From Chloroflexota bacterium (GTDB lineage Bacteria > Chloroflexota > Dehalococcoidia > UBA2979): 5,218 nt of DNA. Made by a program: the position numbers and the translations under genes. This document shows positions 1 to 5,218 of the stretch, one piece after another; the first letter of the stretch is position 1, and each line of letters begins with the position of its first letter. Location: assembly GCA_016875695.1 (NCBI GenBank), contig VGPB01000136.1:1-5218 (forward strand), in the 5' to 3' direction. The notes below the pieces were generated by a model, which was given only the letters and a program-made list of their open reading frames with translations, ran no database searches and was not told the origin of the DNA.

Positions 1-512
1 TGCGGGGGCGGCGGGGCCTGGAGCCCACCGCGCGGGCCGGGGCCCTCGCCCTTGGCGCCTGCGCCGCCTGGCCCCGCGAGCGGTGAGCCGCCTCCCGGCG
101 CCTTCGCCCCGCTGGCCGCCGCCTGCGACAGCAGGAAGATGCGGTCGATCTTCTCACCCGACACCGACGTCTTCTGCACGCCGCCGCGGTAGACGATGAT
201 GTAGTTCTCGTCGCGCAGCACGCGGCGCAGCAGCTGGTCGAGCGGGACGTCCCGCATCGACGCCGTGATCTGGGAGCTGAAGGTGTCGGGAGCTTCGATC
301 GTGAAGCCAGCCCGCTGGCCGATCTCGGTCAGGATCTGGACGATCGGGGTCGCGCTGGCATCGAGCGAGTAGCCCTGGGCGCTGTGGCTGACGAGCGGGG
401 CGGCGTCGTCCTGGGCGCGCGCCGCGGAGGCGAGCAGAGCCGTCGCCGTCAGGACGCAGACGAGCGCGTGTCGCGTCGTCCGGCCGAGGTTCACGCAGCT
501 ATTCGGTCGCAT
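1..512 (-). CDS. Exported STN-like domain protein with Gly/Pro-rich tail (N-terminal part; 3' end outside window)
   Basis: Seen: the frame opens with ATG at 512-510 (MRPNSCVNLG) and continues to the left edge, giving 170 visible residues. Residues 11-33 form a classic signal peptide: Arg-rich start, hydrophobic core ALVCVLTATALLA, then a SARA-type site with probable cleavage after ARA33 before QDD. Residues 47-108 (GYSLDASATPIVQILTEIGQ ... MRDVPLDQLLRRVL ... NYIIVYRGG) follow the alternating strand/helix pattern of the short N-terminal domain of secretins and TonB-dependent receptors (STN): a first strand, a helix in the 'ILTEIGQRAGF' position, a 'DVPLDQLL' turn and helix, and a final 'NYIIVYR' strand. 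From about residue 134 the chain becomes Gly/Pro/Ala-rich and low in complexity (PGGGSPLAGPGGAGAKGEG). Known of the family: STN domains sit in the periplasm in secretins, FecA-type receptors and various HEAT-repeat or anti-sigma-linked proteins. Inferred: a periplasmic protein; whether a secretin or another module follows is unknown. Only a weak ribosome site is visible (GGAG 16 nt upstream of ATG), so GTG at codon 7 is an alternative start. Confidence 0.75.
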   Translation of the reverse strand, partial: MRPNSCVNLGRTTRHALVCVLTATALLASAARAQDDAAPLVSHSAQGYSLDASATPIVQILTEIGQRAGFTIEAPDTFSSQITASMRDVPLDQLLRRVLRDENYIIVYRGGVQKTSVSGEKIDRIFLLSQAAASGAKAPGGGSPLAGPGGAGAKGEGPGPRGGLQAPPPP

Positions 513-516
513 CGTT

Positions 517-543
517 CGAAGGTCCGTTCTCCGAAGTTCCGTT
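517..543 (-). repeat. 12-bp direct repeat (period 15) in the leader of the STN-like gene
   Basis: On the minus strand the leader reads AACGGAACTTCG (543-532) and then AACGGACCTTCG (528-517). The two units differ at one base of twelve and are separated by 3 nt. The second copy ends 4 nt before the ATG at 512, so the pair covers the place where a ribosome binding site would lie. It could be an operator, an RNA-level site or chance; there is no second example in the window to compare. Confidence 0.5.
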
Positions 544-564
544 CCCCACCCGCGAACGGCGCGG

Positions 565-594
565 ACTGTAGCAGGCCAGCCGGGGCGCCGGAAA
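565..594 (-). promoter_or_regulatory. Possible weak sigma70-type promoter for the STN-like gene
   Basis: On the minus strand, TTTCCG (594-589) and TACAGT (570-565) are separated by 18 bp and resemble -35 (3 of 6) and -10 (4 of 6) boxes. The resulting start site would lie about 45 nt before the ATG at 512. It is the only roughly promoter-like pair in the 95-bp gap, but at this GC content the match is weak. The gene could instead be transcribed together with the upstream oxidoreductase. Confidence 0.2.
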
Positions 595-607
595 CAGCGG
601 AGACCGC

Positions 608-1228
608 TCAGAGGCCCCCGGCTGCGAGGCGGCGGTTCACCCAGCGGCGGTACATCTCGATCGGGTACGCCCCGGTCACGAACGCGTCGTCGCCTGCGAC
701 GTGCACCGAGGGAACGCCATTCATGCCGAGCCGGACGGCCTCGGCGTGCTCGGCGAGCGTCTGCTCGAGCAGGCTCGGCTCGGCCGCGCGCGCGAAATCC
801 TGCTCCGGCAGCCCCGTCTCGAGCCAGATGGACCGCAACGTGGCCTGGTCGGTGACGTCCCGGCTGTGGCCGAAGTAGGCCTCGAGCAGCGCGCGGTGGA
901 TGCGTCGGAATGCGTCGCCGCCGAGCGACGCCGCGGCCTTCGCGACGAGGTGCGGCGGGATGCTGTGCGACGGCGGACCGGCGTCGCCCTGCCAGGTCTG
1001 GAACGTCCCCGCGTCCGGCTCGCCGCCCGGAGTCAGCCAGGAGCGCGTGTAGCTGCGGAACTTCTCGAGCGTGCGGCGCGGGTCGGGCTGCGGGCGGAGG
1101 AGGTAGGTCCGCCAGGTCAGCTCGACCGCTCCGCCGAGCTCCTCCTCGAGTCGCTCGAGGCGCACTGCGCCGTTGTAGCACCACGGGCAGAGGTAGTCGG
1201 AATAGACGACCAGTCGCAGCGTCGGCAC
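608..1228 (-). CDS. DsbA/FrnE-family thiol-disulfide oxidoreductase
   Basis: Seen: 206 residues from GTG at 1228-1226 (VPTLRLVVYSDYLCPWCYNG) to TGA at 610-608. An AGGG with 8-nt spacing precedes the GTG. The same frame stays open further upstream, but without thioredoxin-like sequence and across the divergent gene, so this start is preferred. Residues 4-12 form the first thioredoxin-fold strand; the active site is C14-P-W-C17; a helical insert follows (SHSIPPHLVAKAAASLG ... ALLEAYFGHSRDVTD); the cis-proline loop is GVPSV with P173; and the last strand and helix are VTGAYPIEMYRRWV. Known of the family: this is the DSBA-like fold (PF01323) of FrnE and 2-hydroxychromene-2-carboxylate isomerase relatives. 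The CPWC pair and the 'GVP' loop favour a FrnE-like redox enzyme over the isomerase, which lacks the cysteine pair. The length is typical. There is no signal peptide, so it probably works in the cytoplasm in thiol-disulfide exchange, with substrate unknown. It is divergent from the kinase gene, and the STN-like gene lies 95 bp downstream on the same strand. Confidence 0.9.
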   Translation of the reverse strand: MPTLRLVVYSDYLCPWCYNGAVRLERLEEELGGAVELTWRTYLLRPQPDPRRTLEKFRSYTRSWLTPGGEPDAGTFQTWQGDAGPPSHSIPPHLVAKAAASLGGDAFRRIHRALLEAYFGHSRDVTDQATLRSIWLETGLPEQDFARAAEPSLLEQTLAEHAEAVRLGMNGVPSVHVAGDDAFVTGAYPIEMYRRWVNRRLAAGGL

Positions 1229-1336
1229 GGCCGCGACCCTACCACGCGGCCGAGCGCCCGGCCCACGGCAGGCCGGCCGGCGCCGCACGGGGAGCGTTCC
1301 CGTCGCCCGAGGAGTGCGCCAGGGTCCCTCGGCCAC
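1229..1336. other. Divergent intergenic region between the oxidoreductase and kinase genes
   Basis: This 108-bp gap separates two GTG starts pointing away from each other, so it should hold both promoters. I find no convincing -35/-10 pair on either strand; the region is almost entirely G and C. The notable items are an AGGG 8 nt before the minus-strand GTG, an AGGG 12 nt before the plus-strand GTG, and the dyad listed separately at 1287-1303. Confidence 0.5.
1287..1303. promoter_or_regulatory. Imperfect dyad, possible operator
   Basis: The sequence ACGGGGA-GCG-TTCCCGT is an inverted repeat with 6 of 7 arm positions paired around a 3-bp centre. It lies between the two divergent starts, where a shared regulator could bind. 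Short GC-rich palindromes are common by chance at this composition, so this is only a candidate. Confidence 0.25.
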
Positions 1337-2446
1337 GTGACACCCGCAACGACGAGGAACGGCCGGGGCGACCGGCCAGCACCGACCGCGCTCGCGGGTC
1401 GCCACGAGCTGCGGGGCGTGCTGGGCGCGGGGCGCAGCGGCCTCGTGTACCGCGCGTTCGACCGTCGCCTCGGGCGCGTGGTCGCGCTCAAGATGGTGCG
1501 GGCGCCCGACGCGGACGCGCTCTACCGTCTGAAGCGCGAGTTTCGCACCCTGGCACGGCTCGCCCATCCCAACCTGGTTTCGTTCTTCGACCTCGTCGTC
1601 GACGGTGGCGAGCGCTTCTTCACCATGGAGCTCGTCGAGGGCGCCGACTTCGTCGATGCGTTCCGCTCGCGCCTCGCAGCCGGCGAGCCCGCGACCGCGG
1701 TGCACGCGGATCTGCGAACGGCGCTGGTGCAGCTCGCGGGGGGCCTCGACGCGTTGCACCGCCGCGGCATGCTGCACCGCGACGTCAAGCCGGGAAACGT
1801 CCTGGTCACCGACGACGGCCGGGTCGTGCTGCTCGACTTCGGCCTGGCACTCGACGTCGGCGCCGACGACGAGGCGCTGCGCGGCACCGCGGGCACGATG
1901 GGCTATCTCGCGCCGGAGCAGATCGCGGGGCAGCCGGCGAGCACTGCCGGCGACTGGTTCGGCGCGGGGTTGATGCTCTACGAAGCGCTCACCGGTCGCT
2001 TGCCGTACGACGGGGCGACGCTGCTCGACGTGCTGTCCGGCAAGGCGTGCCCGCCGACGCCGCCCGGCGCGCTCGAGCCGCCGACGCCGCACGACCTCGA
2101 GGCGCTCGCGCTGGCGCTCCTCGAGCCGGACCCGGCCGGCGTCCGGTCGGCAGCGCCGTCGTGGCGCGGCTCGCGCATCCGGCCGAGATCCCGGCGGAGT
2201 GCGAGCCGCCGCCGACGCGCGGACCGCTCGTCGGCCGCGTCGCGGAGATGGCGGAGCTCGACGACGCGCTCGAGCGCAGCCGCTCGGGCGCGTGCGCGCT
2301 GCTGCTCCGCGGTGTGTCCGGGATCGGCAAGACCGCGCTCGCCGAGTCGTTCGTGCGGCACGCGGCGGCGGAGCGGGGCGCGCTGGTCCTGGCGGCCCGC
2401 TGTCACCCGTACGAGGCCATCCCATTCAGGGCGCTCGACGGCGTGA
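1337..2446 (+). CDS. Eukaryotic-type Ser/Thr protein kinase domain: N-terminal half of a frameshifted kinase-STAND ATPase gene
   Basis: Seen: from GTG at 1337 the frame gives a complete Hanks-type kinase fold. The Gly-rich loop is G30-A-G32-R-S-G35-L-V-Y; the ATP-binding lysine is K52 in VALK; E68 is the helix-C glutamate; the catalytic loop is H147-R-D149-V-K151-P-G-N154; the Mg-binding motif is D167-F-G; A192-P-E194 closes the activation segment; and D206-W-F-G is the helix-F aspartate. All catalytic residues are present, so this is an RD-type kinase expected to be active. The kinase ends at LLEPDPA (about residue 267, nt 2137). Beyond this the frame gives only Arg/Ser-rich sequence until TGA at 2444-2446, and the true continuation is in another frame. 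Known of the family: kinases of this subtype (GDWFGAGLMLYEALTG in place of the usual SDVYSLG) are N-terminal modules of about 1,300-residue kinase-AAA-TPR proteins of Myxococcota and allies, often named PknK-like. There is no membrane segment, so it is cytoplasmic. If the frameshift is real, the cell makes a 369-residue kinase with a roughly 100-residue nonsense tail. Transmembrane anchor, PASTA and sensor domains are absent. Confidence 0.88.
   Translation: MTPATTRNGRGDRPAPTALAGRHELRGVLGAGRSGLVYRAFDRRLGRVVALKMVRAPDADALYRLKREFRTLARLAHPNLVSFFDLVVDGGERFFTMELVEGADFVDAFRSRLAAGEPATAVHADLRTALVQLAGGLDALHRRGMLHRDVKPGNVLVTDDGRVVLLDFGLALDVGADDEALRGTAGTMGYLAPEQIAGQPASTAGDWFGAGLMLYEALTGRLPYDGATLLDVLSGKACPPTPPGALEPPTPHDLEALALALLEPDPAGVRSAAPSWRGSRIRPRSRRSASRRRRADRSSAASRRWRSSTTRSSAAARARARCCSAVCPGSARPRSPSRSCGTRRRSGARWSWRPAVTRTRPSHSGRSTA
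2129..2142 (+). other. Frameshift point in the kinase-ATPase gene
   Basis: The kinase frame reads ...LLEPDPA with its last family-like codon at 2135-2137. The family pattern 'DPAxRP' resumes one base back, as R-R-P-V-G-S-A-V-V-A-R-L from 2137. Re-reading one base, or restoring one missing base in the run ggccggc, joins the two halves without losing or gaining a residue of the expected motif. No canonical X-XXY-YYZ slippery heptamer is present. The simplest reading is a one-base deletion, either a true mutation or a sequencing/assembly error in a GC-rich repeat-like run. Confidence 0.75.
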
Positions 2447-5218
2447 TCGATGCGCTCGCGCGCCACCTCGCGCGCCTCGGCGACGATGCCGTCGAGCTGC
2501 TGCTGCCGGACGACGTCGCAGCGGTGCGGCGCATCTTTCCGGTGCTCGGCCGCGTGCCGCGCATCGCGCGCGCGGTCGCGCGCCGCGGCGCTGGCGTCGA
2601 CCCGGCGATGGACCGGCAGGAGTCGTTCACCGCGCTCCGTAGCCTGCTGTCGCGGATCGCCGCGCACCGCCCGGTGATCCTCTGGATCGACGATGCGCAC
2701 TGCGGCGATCGCGATAGCGCGGCCCTGCTGGGTGAGCTGCTGCGCGTGCCGGTGTCGTCGCGCATCCTGCTGCTGCTGTCGTTCGGCGAGGAGCAGGGCA
2801 CGGCGGGCCCGCTGGTCGAGGCGCTCCGTGGAAGTGCCGCCGCGTCGCTCGAGCGACGGTCCGGGCGCGAGCTGCAGCTCGGGCCGCTGTCCGTCGACCA
2901 CGTGGCGGCGCTGGTGCGCTCGGTGATCGGCGACGGCGCTCCGATCCCCGCCGAGCGGCTCGCCGCGGAGGCGCAAGGCAGCCCGCTGCTCGCGCTCGAG
3001 GTGGCGCGCGAGCTCGCCGAGCAGCGCACCACGGGCCGTGGCCGCATCGACCTCGAGGCGCCGAGCGTCGTGTCCGTGATCGCGCGACGCGTCGACCGGC
3101 TGCCGCAAGTCGCGCGCGACGTGCTCGAGCTGCTCGCGGTCGCCAGCGGTCCGCTCGACCGCGCGGTGGCGCGAAGGGCGCTCGGCGCAGCGCTCGCTCA
3201 GGGGCCCACGATCCGGGGAGAGCTCAATCTGCGGCCGGCGCTCGGCGTGGAACTCGATCCGCGACCTGAGCTCCGTGCGAAGCTCGATCCGCGGCCGGCG
3301 CTCGCGCTGCTGGACGCCCGCCGCCTCGCGCGCCCGGTGCCGCGCGGCGACGAGATGGCGGATGCGATCGACCACGACCGCATCCAGGAGGCGGTCCTCG
3401 CGCTGCTGCCGCCGATGCTTCGGCGAGCGTTGCACCTCAGCCTCGCGGGCGCACTCGGCAGCGCCGGCGACCCGCGCGTATTGGTGCACCACTACGAGCA
3501 GGCCGGACAGCACGAGCGGGCGGCGGAGCTGGCGCTGGCCGCGGGACGCCGTGCCGAAGACGATCTCGCCTTCGACCAGGCGGCCGAGCTGTACGCGCGC
3601 GCGCTGGCGCTCGGCACGGGCGTGGCTCCCGCCTGGGGGCTGCACGAGCGGATTGGACGCATGCTGACGCTTGCGGGACGCGCAGCGGAGGCGGTGGAGC
3701 ACCTGGCAGCTGCCGCCGACGCGCTCGAGGCGACGGTGCCGTCCGACGCGCGGTCCGTGGCGCTCCGCAGGCGCGCCGCCGAGCACTACCTGCGGAGCGG
3801 CCGCTACGACGCCGGCCTCGCGGCGCTGCGCGCCTCCCTGCGGGCGAGCGCCGTGCGCTATCCGCGCACGGCGCCCGGTGCGGCGCTGTCCGCACTGGCG
3901 CGGCGGGCGCTGCTCGCGCTCGTGTCGCGCCTCGGCTCCGTGTGGGATCCGGCGTACCGCTTCGCGTCCGGTCGGGGCCCCGCGAAGACGGCCGCCGTGA
4001 GTGACCGGGAGCAAGAGCACCTCGAGCTGTACTGGTCGGCGACCGTCGGGCTGTCGTTGTTCGACGTCGTCCGCGCGGTCGACTTCCAGCTGCGACACAC
4101 GCTCCTCGCCCGCCGCACCGGGGATCCGCGTCACCTCGCGCGTGCGCTCGCGACCGAGGCCGGGATCCTCGTGTGGGAGGGCGGCGCGCGCACGCGGGCG
4201 CACGCCCTGCAGATCCTCGACGATGCCGAGCGCCTGGCGACGTCCGTCGGCGACCCGGGCGTCGAGCTTCTGGTCCTGGCCGGGCGGTCCACCGTCGCCT
4301 TCGGCGCGCGGCGCTTCCGCGAGTCGCTGTCGTGGTGCGAGCAGGCGCTGCGACTCGGCCAGACACGGCACGTGGGCACGCCGTGGGAGACGGTGAACCT
4401 CGAGATCGGCGCGATCACCGCGCTGGTCGGCATGGGCGAGCTCGGCCGGTCGCGGACGCGGATCGTCGAGGCGCAGCAGCGCGCGCAGGAGTGGGGCGAC
4501 ATCTACGGCAGCGTGGCGCTGCGCGTAGGCACGGTGGCGTTCGTGTGGCGCACCGCCGACGACCCGGATCAGGTCCAACGACAGGTCGCGGAGGCGCGCG
4601 CCGCAGCTCCGCTGCCGCCCTTCCAGGCGTACTGTGCGGCCTATGCCGAGGCGCAGGCCGACATCTACGCCGGGAACGCTGCACGGGCGTGGCGGGCGAC
4701 CGGGGCCGAGTGGTCCCGGCTGCGCCACCGGCTCTTGCTGAAGATCGAGGGGGTACGGCTCGACCTGCTCGAGACGCGTGCGCGCGCTGCACTCGCGCTC
4801 GCCGCGCAGCCCGGCTCGCAGCGCGCCGCGATGCTGCGCTTCGTGCGGCGCGCCGCGTGGCGCATGGCGCACCAGCGCGCCGACTGGATCCTGCCCTCGG
4901 TGAGCGCGCTGCGCGCGGGCGTCGCGTGGCTGCAGGGCGACCGCACCTCGGCGATCACCGGCCTCGGCGAAGCCGCGGCGGGCTTCGACCGGCTCGACAT
5001 GCGCATGCACGCAGCCGCGGCGCGACTGCACCTGGCGCGCCTCGGCGTCGGCGAGCCCGTCGAGAGCTGCGCCGACGCCATGCGCCTGCTCGGCGCGGTG
5101 CACCCGCCGCGCCTCGCGGCGGCGCTGGTGCCGGGCTTTCCCGACCTCGAGCGCGCCGGGCGTCCGCCTGAAGCCGGCAGCGTCGCCGAGCGTCCGCCTG
5201 AAGCCGGCAGCGTCGCCG
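2137..5218 (+). CDS. AAA/STAND ATPase and TPR-like helical repeats: C-terminal part of the kinase-ATPase gene (3' end outside window)
   Basis: Seen: this frame has no stop from 2137 to the last base, giving 1,027 codons. It needs no start of its own as the continuation of the kinase; the nearest in-frame start codons are GTG 2161 and ATG 2248, neither with a good ribosome site. In order: kinase tail and linker; GPLVGRVAEMAELDDAL, the usual lead-in to an AAA_16-type ATPase; Walker A GVSGIGKT at 2311-2334; Walker B LWIDDAH at 2680-2700, followed by DRDSAALLGELL; LLLLSFGEEQ in the sensor position; LGPLSVDHVAALV and AEAQGSPLLALEVAREL; a winged-helix-like part (VVSVIARRVDRLP ...); a 10-residue repeat array at 3220-3309; DHDRIQEAVLALLP; then from about 3487 TPR-like helices (HYEQAGQHERAAELALAAG, FDQAAELYARALAL and others) to about 5130. 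The block EHLELYWSATVGLSLFDVV ... DFQLRHTLLARRTGD, and later DIYAGNAARAWR, are typical of kinase-AAA-TPR proteins. VPGFPDL at about 5136 resembles the usual C-terminal end of that family, so the stop probably lies soon after the window. Inferred: the ATPase and repeats sense or scaffold and control the attached kinase. Confidence 0.88.
3220..3309 (+). repeat. Diverged in-frame tandem array, three 30-bp (10-codon) units
   Basis: Units at 3220-3249 (ELNLRPALGV), 3250-3279 (ELDPRPELRA) and 3280-3309 (KLDPRPALAL) share the pattern [EK]-L-[DN]-x-R-P-[AE]-L. At DNA level units one and three match at 24 of 30 positions, one and two at 21, two and three at 20. A 14-bp stretch is identical between 3231-3244 and 3291-3304, exactly 60 bp apart. 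The array lies between the winged-helix-like part and the DHDRIQEAVL motif, where I expect relatives to have only a short 'L-x-A-R-L' element, which here follows directly as LDARRL. It is most likely an in-frame expansion giving a short charged, Pro-containing insert. Confidence 0.7.
5161..5218 (+). repeat. Exact 30-bp tandem repeat at the window's right edge
   Basis: The unit at 5161-5190 encodes RPPEAGSVAE. Positions 5191-5218 repeat its first 28 bases with no mismatch (RPPEAGSVA), and the sequence ends two bases short of a second full unit. The repeat is in frame with the ATPase/TPR part and sits just after the VPGFPDLERAG segment that resembles the family's C-terminal end. More copies may follow. 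Ending inside an exact repeat is also typical of a contig broken by short-read assembly. Confidence 0.85.

Noticed and set aside
557..590. Inverted repeat CGGCGC/GCGCCG with a 22-nt loop as a terminator after the oxidoreductase
   Set aside because: The stem is only 6 bp, the loop is long, and there is no T-run on the minus strand. At this GC content such pairs arise by chance.
384..878. Plus-strand open frame of 164 codons across the STN gene start, leader and oxidoreductase 3' end
   Set aside because: It has no recognisable motifs, biased composition, and overlaps two supported minus-strand genes.
701..1336. Upstream extension of the kinase frame on the plus strand
   Set aside because: It lies antisense to the well-supported oxidoreductase and has no kinase-like sequence before the Gly-rich loop. 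GTG 1337 fits the usual short lead before the kinase fold.
2129..2142. Programmed -1 frameshifting as the way both halves are made
   Set aside because: There is no canonical slippery heptamer in the kinase frame, and the switch falls inside a conserved kinase motif rather than between domains. A one-base deletion explains it more simply.
1229..2425. N-terminal extension of the oxidoreductase frame on the minus strand
   Set aside because: The frame is open by composition only. The extension is Arg/Ala-rich, runs antisense to the kinase catalytic core, and the thioredoxin fold with a plausible ribosome site begins at 1228.
1978..5103. Long minus-strand open frame (1,041 codons) opposite the ATPase/TPR region
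   Set aside because: It is the mirror of a GC-rich coding frame. Its translation is rich in Arg, Ala, His and Gln with no domain pattern, while the plus strand shows kinase, Walker and TPR-like motifs.
5161..5218. CRISPR array at the right edge
   Set aside because: The 30-bp units are directly contiguous with no spacers and are in frame with the ATPase/TPR coding sequence.

Overview
The window is very GC-rich DNA. Nearly every codon of the real genes ends in G or C, and this leaves long spurious open frames on both strands. A eukaryotic-type Ser/Thr kinase fused to a STAND-type ATPase and a helical-repeat region points to Myxococcota or a similar large-genome lineage (Acidobacteriota, Planctomycetota, Binatota-like deltaproteobacteria). 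This is inferred from gene families; there is no marker gene in the window.

Layout. (1) At the left edge, on the minus strand (1-512), is the N-terminal part of an exported protein with a signal peptide, an STN-like (secretin/TonB short N-terminal) domain and a Gly/Pro-rich tail that runs off the window. (2) Positions 513-607 are a non-coding leader with a 12-bp direct repeat and a weak possible promoter. (3) Minus strand 608-1228 is a complete DsbA/FrnE-type cytoplasmic thiol oxidoreductase with a CPWC motif and a cis-proline loop. (4) Positions 1229-1336 are the divergent intergenic region, with one imperfect dyad. (5) From 1337 to the right edge, on the plus strand, is one large kinase-AAA/STAND-TPR gene of about 1,294 visible codons that is broken in this sequence by a one-base shift at about 2129-2142. 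The kinase half (all catalytic residues present) is read in one frame and stops early at 2446. The ATPase and helical-repeat half is read in another frame and stays open from the break to the last base.

The large gene carries two tandem arrays, both with a 30-bp (10-codon) period and both in frame. One is a diverged three-unit array at 3220-3309, inside the region after the ATPase core. The other is an exact repeat at 5161-5218, where the window ends mid-unit.

Working together: the kinase-ATPase protein looks like a cytoplasmic signalling protein in which ATPase and helical-repeat modules gate or scaffold a Ser/Thr kinase. Its input and its substrates cannot be read from the sequence. The oxidoreductase and the STN protein lie on the other strand, and nothing here ties them functionally to the kinase. 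I see no RNA genes, insertion sequences or CRISPR arrays.
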